Below the pieces are notes generated by a model. The model was not told the origin of the DNA. It did not search any database and saw only the letters and a program-made list of their open reading frames with translations. A stretch of 64,000 nt of DNA from Nitrobacter sp963807355 (GTDB lineage: Bacteria; Pseudomonadota; Alphaproteobacteria; Rhizobiales; Xanthobacteraceae), in contig CAWEBX010000021.1 of NCBI GenBank assembly GCA_963807355.1, positions 62,001-126,000 on the forward strand. The letters are read 5' to 3'. Of the stretch, positions 26,102 through 35,490 are shown one piece after another. The first letter of the stretch is position 1. Each line of letters opens with the position of its first letter. Both the position numbers and the translations under genes were made by a program.

Positions 26102-27235
26102 ATGGCCGAAGCAGCCTCGACGGCGCTCATCGCCGAACTGGAAAGTGCGGTGAAGGGCGGCTCATCCGAGCGACGGCTCCAGATGCTTCGCCAGGTCACC
26201 GACCTGTTCCTGTCCGATGCCGACCGGCTCAACGAAAATCAGATCGGCGTCTTCGATGACGTTCTCGTCCGGCTGATGGAGCAGATGGAGGCGCGCGCGC
26301 TGGCGCAACTCAGCACGAACCTTTCGGGGTCAAGCCTCGCGCCGAAGGAGACCGTCCGGCAACTTGCTTATCATCAGGATGAGTCAGTCGCAGTACCGGT
26401 TTTGACAAAATCAACCAGACTATCTGACGGCGATCTGATTGAAATCGCGAGCCTGCGCGGGCCGCAGCACCTACTTGCCATATCGCACCGCGATACTTTG
26501 AGCGAGGGAGTGACCGACGTGCTGCTTAAACGCGGCGACTCGCGGATCTCCCATACGCTGGCCAAGAATACAGGCGCGCGCTTCTCCGAAACCGGCTACG
26601 CGGTCCTGGTTGAAAGCTCCGAAAAGGACGATACTCTCGCTGAGAAGCTTGGGCTGCGGTTGGACATCCCGCTCAAGGTGCTCCGCGAACTTCTTTCCCG
26701 AGCCAGCGCCGCGGTGCGAGAGCGTCTGCTCAAGGCGGCGCCCCCTGAAATGCGCGCGAAGATTCAAGCCGCGATCCAATCAGTGGTCGAACAGATCGCC
26801 TCTCCCAGCGTGGCACCGGTCAACTACGCCGAGTCGAAGTCGATGGTCCTTGCCCTGAACCGGGCCGGAAAGCTCGGCGACCAAAACATCAACCGGTTTG
26901 CGATACAGGGTGAGTACACCCACATTATTGCCGCGCTCGCGCTGTTGAACTCAGTGAGAACCGAAGCAATCGAGCCGCTGATCACCAACCCTCGCCCCGA
27001 CGGATTGATCGTTGCCTGCAAGGCAGCGCGGCTGGACTGGTCAACGACCAATATGATCCTTCGCAATCGCCCGCATTGCCGTCCTCTGACCAAGCAGGAA
27101 TTCGAAAGCGGCCGCGAAGTGTTCGACGCGCTCTCTCTGTCATCAGCGCAACGCACCATCCGGTTCTGGTCCGCGCGCGGCTCGGCGAGGAAAGCCGATG
27201 CGCCGGACACGGCGGTCGCCATTTCGGACATCTGA
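26102..27235 (+). CDS. DUF2336 family protein
   Basis: A 377-residue, mostly alpha-helical protein (start ATG 26102, MAEAASTAL; an in-frame GTG at 26036 would add 22 residues, including DSLESS). The segment ERRLQMLRQVTDLFLSDADR and the repeated pattern LAYHQDESVAVPVLTKSTRL, LLKRGDSRISHTLAKNTGAR, with FSETGYAVLVE, fit DUF2336, a HEAT-like repeat domain. The function is unknown; the family is confined mainly to Alphaproteobacteria. A PilZ gene starts 3 bases after the stop and is clearly co-transcribed. Confidence 0.9.
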   Translation: MAEAASTALIAELESAVKGGSSERRLQMLRQVTDLFLSDADRLNENQIGVFDDVLVRLMEQMEARALAQLSTNLSGSSLAPKETVRQLAYHQDESVAVPVLTKSTRLSDGDLIEIASLRGPQHLLAISHRDTLSEGVTDVLLKRGDSRISHTLAKNTGARFSETGYAVLVESSEKDDTLAEKLGLRLDIPLKVLRELLSRASAAVRERLLKAAPPEMRAKIQAAIQSVVEQIASPSVAPVNYAESKSMVLALNRAGKLGDQNINRFAIQGEYTHIIAALALLNSVRTEAIEPLITNPRPDGLIVACKAARLDWSTTNMILRNRPHCRPLTKQEFESGREVFDALSLSSAQRTIRFWSARGSARKADAPDTAVAISDI

Positions 27236-27238
27236 GCC

Positions 27239-27556
27239 ATGAGTTGGGGCAATCGAAAAGACGACCGGGTGACATTCGCTACCGGCTATTCCGTCCTGAT
27301 GATGGGAATCGACGGAACATGGCAACGGTCATGCACCATGCTGGACATCTCCAACAGCGGCGCGCGTCTTCAGGTGAAAGACTCGATCGAAGGATTGAAC
27401 CTCAAGGAGTTCTTTCTGCTCCTGTCATCGACCGGCCTCGCCTTTCGTCGCTGTGAGCTCGTCCGCGTCAATGGCGACGAGATTGGCGTCAAATTCGTTG
27501 AGGACAAGGTTCCGAACAAGAAGAAAGGCCGGGCGCTTGCCAAATCCGATTCGTGA
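27239..27556 (+). CDS. PilZ domain protein
   Basis: A 105-residue protein, almost entirely one PilZ domain: RKDDRVTFATGYSVLMMG with the RxxxR-like start (R6, R10), a central DISNSGARLQV matching (D/N)xSxxG, and VNGDEIGVKFVEDKVP. PilZ domains usually bind c-di-GMP through these two motifs, although the first motif here is only approximate (RKDDR). The gene begins 3 bases after DUF2336, so the two proteins probably share a task. The basic tail KKKGRALAKSDS is unstructured. Confidence 0.9.
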   Translation: MSWGNRKDDRVTFATGYSVLMMGIDGTWQRSCTMLDISNSGARLQVKDSIEGLNLKEFFLLLSSTGLAFRRCELVRVNGDEIGVKFVEDKVPNKKKGRALAKSDS

Positions 27557-27557
27557 C

Positions 27558-27676
27558 ATAGCGCGTTTTTGAGCGAAGCATGTCCTCGGACTTGAACTCG
27601 ATGATGGATACCGGTTTGCGTGAAGAAACGCGTCAGATCAAAATCATGGAGCCCCGCTTCTGAGTTCATCAGAAGC
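27558..27676. repeat. Dispersed repeat family 1, copy C
   Basis: Reads in the orientation opposite to copies B and D: AGCGCGTTTTTGAGCGAAGC, TGTCCTCGG, GATGGATACCGGTTTGCGTG, AAGAAACGCGTCAGATC and a closing GCTTCTGAGTTCATCAGAAGC hairpin. It lies directly after the PilZ stop codon and separates it from the convergent CorC-type gene. Confidence 0.85.
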
Positions 27677-27735
27677 CACCAAAAATCGCGAGCCGACGCC
27701 CGTTAGGACATCGCTCCTGCCCGCTTCGACCTGTT

Positions 27736-29056
27736 CTAGATCGTCTCCACTCCGCGCGGCACCGGCTGAATGCGCAGCGCGGTAATGCGATTGCGCTCGC
27801 GCCGCAAAACCCTGAAGCGAAAGCCGTAAAAGGTAAAATTCTGGCCACGCTCCGGGATCGAACGCGCCTCGTGAATCACGAGGCCTGCGATGGTGGTCGC
27901 CTCCTCGTCTGGAAGATGCCAGTCCATGGCGCGATTGAGATCACGGATCGGCACCGAACCATCCACCACGACCGAACCGTCGGCTTGTTGCCGAACCCCG
28001 GCTACGACCACATCGTGCTCGTCGGAGATATCGCCGACGATCTCCTCGAGAACGTCTTCCAGCGTCACCATGCCCTCGACTTCACCGTATTCGTCGACCA
28101 CCAGCGCGAAGTGAGTTCTTGCGGCGGCGAAACGCCTTAAGCTGATCGGAAACTGGGCGCATCTCCGGCACGAACCACGGCGGCAGCGCAATCGCGTTGA
28201 CGTTGATCCGGGCAATATCGCCCTCCGAGGCGTGGATCGCCCGCAATAGATCCTTGGCATGGAGCACACCGACAATGTTCTCGGGCTTGTCGCGCCAGAG
28301 CGGAATGCGGGTGTATTCGCTAACCAGCATCTCGCGGACCAGATCCTCGGGGGGCAAGTCGGCATTGACCGTCACCATCGCGGTGCGATGAACCATCACG
28401 TCTGACACCGCGAGATCACCAAAGCGGAACACATTCTGGATGTATTCGGCCTCACCGCTTTCGATTCCGCCGTGCTCGGCAGATTCACCGATCAGCCCTT
28501 CGATCTCTGCACCGGTCAACACGTCATGTTGCGAGACTTCCTTGACGCGAAGCGCACGCAGGATGGCGCGCGAGGCCGAATTGAGCAGCCAGTTCAGCGG
28601 GTAAAACAGGATGTAGGATACATACAGCGGATAAGCGATCCACTGCGACACCGGCTCCGGCTGCCGGATCGCCAGGGTCTTCGGCACCTGCTCGCCGATC
28701 ACGATGTGCAGCGACGAGAACACAAGAAATCCGGTCAGGAACGAGGTCAAATGCAGCGCCGGTTCCGGCATGCCTAGCGGCCGCAGCAGGGGATCGAGCA
28801 GGGCGGCGACCGTTGGTTCGCCGACCCAGCCGAGGCCGAGAGATGCCATGGTGATGCCGAGCTGGCAGCAGGCGAGATAGGCCTCGATGTTGCCCATGAT
28901 GTCGCGCATCAGCCGCGCCCCGAACCGACCGCGTTCCACCATCGCCTTGACGCGATAGCCGCGGCTTTTCACCAGCGCGAATTCCGCCGCAACGAAGAAC
29001 CCGTTGGCAGCAAGCAACAGCAAGGCGAGCAGTATCTGCAAGAAAGTCGAACTCAT
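27736..29056 (-). pseudogene. CorC/HlyC-type transporter with CBS domains, frameshifted by one base
   Basis: The N-terminal frame (from ATG 29056) encodes a CNNM/DUF21 membrane domain (LLLAANGFFVAAEFALVKSR; LGLGWVGEPTVAALL; IVIGEQVPKTLAIRQP) and the first CBS motif region (VRFGDLAVSDVMVHRTAMV-like and SEYTRIPLWRDKPENIVGVL), ending at KAFRRRKN. A second frame resumes with THFALVVDEYGEVEGMVTLE DVLEEIVGDI and the CorC C-terminal domain to 27736. One extra base at about 28116 (GAACTC instead of GACTC on the coding strand) causes the break; removal gives FRRRKTHFALVVDEYGE and a normal product of about 439 residues. The family is linked to Mg or Co efflux. A sequencing error is plausible. Confidence 0.9.
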
Positions 29057-29294
29057 TGCGGCCCCATGGCCTTGCCGAACTTATCCGATTCGACCATTCA
29101 CATCCCCCACACCAGGCATTGCCTGCGAATGTCAGAATCAAAGTTGCTGCAAGGACATTGCGACGTCGGGATCAACACTTGATCACGTTCACGACTTTGA
29201 ATCGAATCGACCCAAAATCATGACCGTGATCGATTCCAATATTTGGAGCGGGATGCGGGCGGAAAACCGCCCCACACCTCTTCCTCATTCCGCT

Positions 29295-30446
29295 CTAGGC
29301 CGGCGTGTCTTCGAGCTTGCGGACCAGAAAATCCCGCACCATCGAGGGCTCGACGTCCGATGACACGACCGCCTGACCGATCGCCTTCAGCAGAATGAAG
29401 GTCAACCGGCCGCGCTTCACCTTTTTGTCCTGCGCCATCAGCGTCATAAGCGCGTCCGCATCGGCCAAGCCTTCTTGCTTGAATCCGGCGATGTCCTGCA
29501 AGCGCGTCGGCAGACCCGCCGCCGCTAGGTGCCGCTGGATGCGAGACACATCGGCAGCCGCGATCATTCCGAGTTGCGCCGAGAGTTCGGCGGCCAACAC
29601 CATGCCGATCGAGACGCCCTCGCCGTGATAAAGGCGACCGCAAAATCCGGTGGCTGCTTCCAGCGCGTGGCCGAAGGTGTGTCCGAGATTGAGCAACGCA
29701 CGCTCGCCGGTCTCGCGCTCGTCGCGGGCGACGATGGCAGCCTTGGCACGGCAACTGGTGGCGACCGCGTGCTCGCGCGCCGCGCCGCCCTGGACGATGC
29801 TTGCATGATTGGCTTCCAGCCACGCGAAGAACGCCTCATCGCCGAGCAGGCCGTATTTGGCGACTTCGGCATAACCAGCACGGAACTGACGCGGCGACAA
29901 CGTATCCAGAACCGCGGTATCCGCGACCACCAGGATCGGCTGGTGAAAGGCGCCGACCAGATTTTTTCCCTGCGGCGAGTTGATGCCTGTCTTGCCGCCC
30001 ACGGACGAATCCACCTGCGCCAACAGCGAGGTTGGCACCTGCACGAAATCGACGCCACGGCGTACGATCGCGGCGGCAAAGCCCGCGAGATCGCCGACCA
30101 CACCTCCGCCAAGCGCGACGACAAGATCGTTGCGCTCGATCCTGGCCTTGATCAGTTCCTCACAGACAAATTCGACGCCTTCGTAACTCTTTGAGACCTC
30201 CCCTTCGTCGACGACAATCCGCGAAGTTGCGAGACCGGCGCCGATAAGCGATGCCTCGGTTCGCTGAAGCCAATGGGTGGCAACATATTCGTCTGTGACG
30301 ACGGCGACGCGTGCGCCGGGACGCAACGCGGCGATTCGCTCGCCTAGCGACGGCAGGATGCCCCGGCCGATGACAATGTCGTAGGAACGCTCACCGAGCG
30401 CGACGTCAACGGTGATCGGGTCCGGGTTTTTCAGCGGAGTGGTCAT
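29295..30446 (-). CDS. aroB: 3-dehydroquinate synthase
   Basis: AroB converts 3-deoxy-D-arabino-heptulosonate 7-phosphate to 3-dehydroquinate, the second step of the shikimate pathway, with NAD and a divalent metal. The 383 residues are normal. Motifs include VVALGGGVVGDLAGFAAAIV (NAD site), QVPTSLLAQVDSSVGGKTGI, NLVGAFHQP and the metal ligands in LNLGHTFGHALEA and LYHGEGVSIGM. The ATG overlaps the aroK stop codon by 4 bases, so the two are coupled, aroK first. Confidence 0.97.
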   Translation of the reverse strand: MTTPLKNPDPITVDVALGERSYDIVIGRGILPSLGERIAALRPGARVAVVTDEYVATHWLQRTEASLIGAGLATSRIVVDEGEVSKSYEGVEFVCEELIKARIERNDLVVALGGGVVGDLAGFAAAIVRRGVDFVQVPTSLLAQVDSSVGGKTGINSPQGKNLVGAFHQPILVVADTAVLDTLSPRQFRAGYAEVAKYGLLGDEAFFAWLEANHASIVQGGAAREHAVATSCRAKAAIVARDERETGERALLNLGHTFGHALEAATGFCGRLYHGEGVSIGMVLAAELSAQLGMIAAADVSRIQRHLAAAGLPTRLQDIAGFKQEGLADADALMTLMAQDKKVKRGRLTFILLKAIGQAVVSSDVEPSMVRDFLVRKLEDTPA

Positions 30447-31078
30447 TGCGTGGTGTTAAATCCCTCATCAGGGTTTTTTGCAGTCGTTTCGCCGCGGCAA
30501 AGCCCGAGATGAAGCAGGCCGATGCATTCATCGACGATCCGTTCGTACGGCGCGTCGCGCGAGACGACCGTGATATTCGCCAGCTGGTAGATGGGCTCGC
30601 GCTCGGCGATCAGACGCTCGATCGTCGCGGCCGCATCGCCCGTTTGCAGCAAGGGTCGATCGGCTCGGCGCCTCACCCGGCGCAGAATCACCTCGGCGTC
30701 CGCCTTGAGCCAGATCGAGACCGCCCGCTCGCACAGGCGTGCCCGGGTTTCCTCGCGCAGCACGGCGCCGCCACCGGTCGCGAGCACGATCGGGCCACCA
30801 TTCAACAGCCGCGCGATCACGCGCGCTTCGCCATCCCGGAAATGGGGTTCGCCATGGGTTTCGAAAATTTCGGGAATCGACATTCCGGCCGCGAGCTCGA
30901 TCTCGGCGTCAGCATCGACGAATCGCATCCCAAGACGCGCCGCAAGACGCCGCCCGATAGTGGACTTGCCGGCTCCCATCATGCCGACAAGCGCGAGCGA
31001 CCGCCCGGCGAGCGCCGCGACTATGGCGGTCTCGGGGGATGCGCCGACATTGGTCGGTGAAACGGTTTCGGACGTCAA
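30443..31078 (-). CDS. aroK: Shikimate kinase
   Basis: AroK phosphorylates shikimate, the fifth step of the pathway. Motifs are Walker A LVGMMGAGKSTIGRRLA, substrate-binding FVDADAEIELAAG, HFRDGEARV and LATGGGAVLREETR, with the lid region RRRADRPLL. The start is uncertain: TTG 31078 (MTSETVSPTN), with AGGTG just upstream, gives 211 residues, in the family range; an ATG at 31195 would add 39 residues that do not resemble the family. The stop overlaps the aroB start, and both form an operon that may continue beyond neither end. Confidence 0.92.
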   Translation of the reverse strand: MTSETVSPTNVGASPETAIVAALAGRSLALVGMMGAGKSTIGRRLAARLGMRFVDADAEIELAAGMSIPEIFETHGEPHFRDGEARVIARLLNGGPIVLATGGGAVLREETRARLCERAVSIWLKADAEVILRRVRRRADRPLLQTGDAAATIERLIAEREPIYQLANITVVSRDAPYERIVDECIGLLHLGLCRGETTAKNPDEGFNTTQ

Positions 31079-31313
31079 AGGACACCTGCTGGAACGCGGT
31101 TGCACGTTTGAAGTGGATTTGACGGTCGGCCCTTCCACGATTTCCAGGCGGCGAACGTTCGAATCCAAAGCCCACGACAAGTCGGGACCGCTCATCCCGG
31201 CCAGCTATACTACTCTCGTCAAGGAGGTTGCCAGAGACTCTTGCGCCTGGCTTGCGAACATGTTGGTACTTGTTGCGCTCGCCTAAAGGTAAATACCGTG
31301 CTCGGGACTGCAA

Positions 31314-31460
31314 ATGCCCAGCCTGTTCCGCTTTCTGACAATCGTCGCGGCGCTCGGTGCGATCGGCTACGGCGTGATTTTCGGGCTGGCGAATTTCGTC
31401 GACCCGACGCCGCGGGAAATGACGGTGACCATCCACCCGGATAAATTTCTCAAGAAATAG
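31314..31460 (+). CDS. Small single-pass membrane protein of 48 residues
   Basis: ATG 31314 to TAG 31458-31460 encodes 48 residues: a hydrophobic segment (LFRFLTIVAALGAIGYGVIF, GLANF) and a short polar tail (DPTPREMTVTIHPDKF, LKK). One transmembrane helix with the C-terminus outside or in the periplasm is likely. The frame has the strong codon bias of the neighbours (C or G in most third positions), which supports a real gene. It lies 16 bases upstream of the xerD start region on the same strand and diverges from aroK. I do not know a function. Confidence 0.7.
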   Translation: MPSLFRFLTIVAALGAIGYGVIFGLANFVDPTPREMTVTIHPDKFLKK

Positions 31461-31525
31461 CTGCTACGCCTGCGGTATGAAATCCGATAGCCCCCGACGC
31501 GAAGCTGGCCACCCTGTTCCTCGAC

Positions 31526-32434
31526 ATGCTGGCGGCCGAGCAAGGTGCCGGCGACAACACGCTCGACGCCTACCGCCGGGATCTCGAGGACTTATCCGCA
31601 TTCCTCGCCCGCTCGCGGCAGAATTTCGTTATCGCCGGTACCCAGACGCTACGAGACTATCTCAATGACCTCGACCTTAGGGGGTTTAAGTCATCAAGCG
31701 TCGCGCGGCGTCTGTCAGCGATGCGTCACCTGTTTCGTTTTCTGCTGAGCGAACGCGTCAGGAGCGACGATCCCGCGGCCATCCTTTCGGGTCCAAAGCG
31801 CGGACGCAGCCTGCCGAAAATCCTGACGATAGCTGATGTCGACCGCCTGCTCGCGCGCGCAAAGATGGATGCCGAATCTCCGGACGTCTCACCTGCCCGG
31901 CGATTGCGCGCGGCGCGGCTTTATTGCCTGTTGGAAGTGCTATATGCCACCGGTCTCCGCGTATCTGAACTGGTCTCGCTACCGCTGTCGGCGGCGCGGC
32001 GCGATGCCCGCATGATCGTGGTGCGCGGCAAGGGCAACAAGGAGCGATTGGTACCGCTCAACAACGCGTCACGGCAGGCGATGGCAGACTATCTTGTCGC
32101 GATGGACGATCAGCGCGGCGCAGGCAAAGCCGCAGGAGCACGGCCAAAATGGCTGTTTCCATCGTTCGGCGAAAGCGGTCACCTGACACGCCAGCACTTT
32201 GCACGTGAGCTGAAGGAACTCGCGGCGGCGGCCGGTCTCGCGCCCCGGCTGGTCTCACCGCACGTGCTGCGCCATGCTTTCGCAAGCCATCTGCTGCATA
32301 ACGGCGCAGACCTGCGAATCGTACAGACGCTGCTCGGCCATACCGATATCTCGACCACGCAAATCTATACGCACGTCGTGGAAGAGCGCCTGAAAAGCCT
32401 GGTACGCGACCTGCACCCGTTGGCGGAGGCCTGA
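31526..32434 (+). CDS. xerD: Tyrosine recombinase XerD, N-terminal codons shifted
   Basis: XerC/XerD resolve chromosome dimers at dif during division. From ATG 31526 the protein has 302 residues with the SAM-like domain (AGDNTLDAYRRDLEDLSAFL) and the catalytic RKHRHY set: ATGLRVSELVSLPL (R), RGKGNKERLVPL (K), LSPHVLRHAFASHLLHNG as HVLRHAFASHL (H, R), LLGHTDISTTQIYTHV (H and the nucleophile Y). The family start MKSDSPDAKLATLFLDM is present from ATG 31477 but reads in another frame because of an extra C in a run of five (31491-31495). If that base is an error, the gene is 31477-32434. Confidence 0.93.
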   Translation: MLAAEQGAGDNTLDAYRRDLEDLSAFLARSRQNFVIAGTQTLRDYLNDLDLRGFKSSSVARRLSAMRHLFRFLLSERVRSDDPAAILSGPKRGRSLPKILTIADVDRLLARAKMDAESPDVSPARRLRAARLYCLLEVLYATGLRVSELVSLPLSAARRDARMIVVRGKGNKERLVPLNNASRQAMADYLVAMDDQRGAGKAAGARPKWLFPSFGESGHLTRQHFARELKELAAAAGLAPRLVSPHVLRHAFASHLLHNGADLRIVQTLLGHTDISTTQIYTHVVEERLKSLVRDLHPLAEA

Positions 32435-32674
32435 CCGGCGCTCATGCGCAGACGCCATCGAACAGACCATCGCGACCCGACCCTGACTTCAAGTATTCCG
32501 CTTCACCCTTGACTTAACGCCCATCAGCCGCGAAAGAGCGCTCGCGCTCAACTGTACCTAACCAGCCATCGGGCCCCCAGCCTCACCCGCTTTCTAAATA
32601 TTTGAACAAAAAGACTTTTCTCTATCCGATCGATAGATTTCGCCTCCACGCGCCTTCGTCTCTATACTGCTGGA

Positions 32675-33637
32675 ATGCCCGATCCCATGCGTAGCTACCT
32701 CGATTTCGAAAAACCCGTCGCCGAACTCGATTCCAAGATCGACGAACTCCGTGCGCTCGCCGCCTCCGGCAGCGACATCAGCGAGGAGATTTCCAGTATC
32801 GAGGAGAAGGCCGCGCAAGCTCTGAAAGATCTCTATGCCAGCCTGACTCCCTGGCAGAAAACCCAGGTGGCACGGCACCCGCAGCGTCCGCACTTCTCTG
32901 ATTTCGTCAAGGGGCTGATTACCGAGTTCACGCCGCTGGCCGGCGACCGCAAGTTCGGCGAGGACGAGGCGCTTATCGGCGGCTTCGGCCGCTTCCGAGG
33001 CGAAAGCATCTGCGTCATCGGACAGGAGAAGGGCGCAACCACCGAAAGCCGGCTGAAGCACAATTTCGGGATGGCGCGCCCGGAAGGCTACCGCAAGGCG
33101 GTCCGGCTGATGGATATGGCCGACCGTTTCGACATTCCCGTGCTCTCGCTGGTCGATTCCGCCGGAGCTTATCCCGGCATCGGCGCCGAGGAACGCGGTC
33201 AGGCCGAGGCAATCGCGCGCTCGACCGACGCTTGCCTGTCGCTCGGCGTCGCCAATATCGCCGTGATCATCGGCGAGGGCGGCTCCGGCGGCGCCATCGC
33301 GATCGCCACCGCAAACCGCGTTTTGATGCTGGAACATGCGATCTATAGCGTGATCTCGCCGGAAGCGGCGTCGTCTATTCTCTGGCGCGACGGAAGCAAG
33401 GCACAGGAAGCAGCGACCAACATGAAAATCACCGCGCAGGATCTGCTGCGGTTCGGCGTGATCGACACCATCCTCAAGGAGCCGCGGGGCGGTGCACATC
33501 GCGATCCCGCCGCCACTGTCGCACTTGCCGGGGACGCTATCGCCGACGCGTTGAACGATCTGCGCAATCTCGACCGCGACTCGCTTCGCAAGCAGCGCCG
33601 CCAGAAATTCCTCGAAATCGGGCGCAAACTGGGCTGA
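32675..33637 (+). CDS. accA: Acetyl-CoA carboxylase carboxyltransferase subunit alpha
   Basis: AccA with AccD transfers the carboxyl group from carboxybiotin to acetyl-CoA, giving malonyl-CoA for fatty acid synthesis. The 320 residues are the normal length. The start YLDFEKPVAELDSKIDELRA is typical; the crotonase-like core has LVDSAGAYPGIGAEERGQAE, VIIGEGGSGGAIAIATANRV and YSVISPEAASSILWRD, with DLLRFGVIDTILKEPRGGAH at the end. Upstream is an AT-richer stretch with TTGAAC near 32602. It is a single gene; accD is not in the window. Confidence 0.97.
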   Translation: MPDPMRSYLDFEKPVAELDSKIDELRALAASGSDISEEISSIEEKAAQALKDLYASLTPWQKTQVARHPQRPHFSDFVKGLITEFTPLAGDRKFGEDEALIGGFGRFRGESICVIGQEKGATTESRLKHNFGMARPEGYRKAVRLMDMADRFDIPVLSLVDSAGAYPGIGAEERGQAEAIARSTDACLSLGVANIAVIIGEGGSGGAIAIATANRVLMLEHAIYSVISPEAASSILWRDGSKAQEAATNMKITAQDLLRFGVIDTILKEPRGGAHRDPAATVALAGDAIADALNDLRNLDRDSLRKQRRQKFLEIGRKLG

Positions 33638-33916
33638 ATAGGGTCCAGCACTTTATCCACGTCTCGGCGACACGAATCTGTGCCTCTTTTCGATTGTCGT
33701 GACCGGGTTCGGTTTCTGGCAAATCCCATGGCTTTGGAACATGGCTTTTCCGGAAGCCGCCGAGCCGCCCTAATTCAGCCCCGTCCGGAATATTTAGTCT
33801 CCATTCACCACTCGAAGTCGTAGTTCATCTTGTTCGGTTCCACTTGGCTTGCGGACACGGAGGCTTAAGGATAATATTTTATTCAATGGCTTGGGGCACG
33901 ATGCCATGAATTTGGG

Positions 33917-35437
33917 GTGCAGCTTGCCCGTCCTTTGCGGAGCTTTGCTTTGATCAATCGCTCGGCTGCTCGCGCGATCGTGACCTTTGCCGTGCTGACG
34001 GGCGGTGCGCTTCTGGCCGGCTGCAACACCGACGACGCCTCACTCGCGAGCAACGCCAAGGCCAACCAGCCGGTGCCGCCCAAGGTTGTCGCCGCCATGA
34101 CCGCGAAGGACATGGAACTGCAATCGCCGATCCTGATCCGGCTATTCAAGCAGGAGGCCGAACTCGAGGTTTGGAAGCAGGACCGGTCCGGCAAGTTCGC
34201 CTTACTCAAGACCTACCCGATCTGCCGCTGGTCCGGCGATCTCGGCCCAAAGACACGCGAGGGGGATCGTCAGGCTCCGGAAGGATTCTACAGCATCTCG
34301 CCGGCGCAGATGAATCCGCGCTCCGCCTACTACCTCTCGTTCAACACCGGCTATCCCAACGCCTACGACAAGTCGCTGGGTCATACTGGTTCCGAATTGA
34401 TGGTGCATGGCGACTGTTCCTCGCGCGGCTGCTACGCCATGACTGACGAGCAGATCGCCGAAATCTACGCAATCGGACGGGAGTCATTCTTCGGCGGTCA
34501 GCGCGCCTTCCAGTTCCAGGCATATCCGTTCCGCATGACGCCTGCAAACTTTGCGAAGCATCGCAACAACCCGAACATGCCGTTCTGGAAAATGATCAAG
34601 GAAGGCAACGATCATTTCGAGGCGACGCATCAAGAACCGAAGGTCGCGTTCTGCGAGCACAAGTACGTGTTTGATCCGGCGCCCCCGCCGGGCTCCGCCA
34701 GACCGCTTGAGTTCAACGCCTCGGCGAAGTGTCCGGCCTATGCGGTGCCTGACGATATCGCAAGCGCCGTGCGCGAGAAGCAGCAGCGCGACAATACCGA
34801 AATAGCCAACCTGATCTCGAAGGGATCGCCGGTCGCCAAGCTCAACACCGGAATCGACGGCGGCATGAACCGGGTGTTCGCCGCCAAGCTGCCGGAGGGT
34901 CAGACCGGGCTTTCAGACCCCGTGGAACCCGGCCTGAAGGCCACAGCGTTTTCGCCGGCGCCTGGCACCATTCCACCGACGGTCAACCCGCCACGCAATT
35001 CGGCAGCAGCAACAGTCGCGACCTCCTACGAACCGGAGGCCGACGCGACAAGGCCGTCGTCATCTTTGCTCGCCCCTTCCAAGCCGAACAGCATCTTCAC
35101 CAATCTTGCCCGCAAGATGGGTTTCGGAGACGCCGACACGACCGCCACGACCAAAGACTCTGTTTCGGCTTCGGCCAAACCCAAAGAGTCCGCTCCGGCC
35201 AAGCCGAAGACGGCAACCCCGGCGCGCAGCGTTCCGCTTCGCCCGGCCGTGGAGAAGCACACAGCGCCCAAAACGGCAGAGAAGACGGCTGAAAAGGGAG
35301 CTAAGCCAGAACACGTCGCAACCGCGCGGCCCCCTCTCAAGCCCGCAGTCGACGCCCCCGCGACGGCTTCGATTCCGAGCGCAGCACCGGTGGCGTCATC
35401 GAACTCGTTCGATAGCCGCTTCTCGGTCTCCCGGTAA
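33917..35437 (+). CDS. YafK-type L,D-transpeptidase lipoprotein with long Pro/Ala/Lys tail
   Basis: A 506-residue protein beginning at GTG 33917 with a lipoprotein signal (VTFAVLTGGALLAGC). The YkuD catalytic domain occupies about residues 60-250: VWKQDRSGKFALLKTYPICR, EGFYSISPAQMNP and the active-site block SELMVHGDCSSRGCYAMTD, where His and the nucleophile Cys follow the HGxxSxGC pattern. Family members link peptidoglycan stems or anchor outer-membrane proteins. The C-terminal 150 residues are disordered with repeated AxKPKxxxPAK segments (SAKPKESAPAKPKTATPARS), likely a cell-wall spanning tail. A repeat element follows it. Confidence 0.92.
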   Translation: MQLARPLRSFALINRSAARAIVTFAVLTGGALLAGCNTDDASLASNAKANQPVPPKVVAAMTAKDMELQSPILIRLFKQEAELEVWKQDRSGKFALLKTYPICRWSGDLGPKTREGDRQAPEGFYSISPAQMNPRSAYYLSFNTGYPNAYDKSLGHTGSELMVHGDCSSRGCYAMTDEQIAEIYAIGRESFFGGQRAFQFQAYPFRMTPANFAKHRNNPNMPFWKMIKEGNDHFEATHQEPKVAFCEHKYVFDPAPPPGSARPLEFNASAKCPAYAVPDDIASAVREKQQRDNTEIANLISKGSPVAKLNTGIDGGMNRVFAAKLPEGQTGLSDPVEPGLKATAFSPAPGTIPPTVNPPRNSAAATVATSYEPEADATRPSSSLLAPSKPNSIFTNLARKMGFGDADTTATTKDSVSASAKPKESAPAKPKTATPARSVPLRPAVEKHTAPKTAEKTAEKGAKPEHVATARPPLKPAVDAPATASIPSAAPVASSNSFDSRFSVSR

Positions 35438-35490
35438 TATCCAGACCTGTCGGACAGGTGTTATTCCGAGCGCGGCGACGAAGGCCTCAA

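Noticed and set aside
31526..32434. Tyrosine recombinase as integrase of a mobile element
   Set aside because: The sequence and position (before accA, beside aroK) fit the housekeeping XerD; there is no tRNA or attachment repeat beside it.
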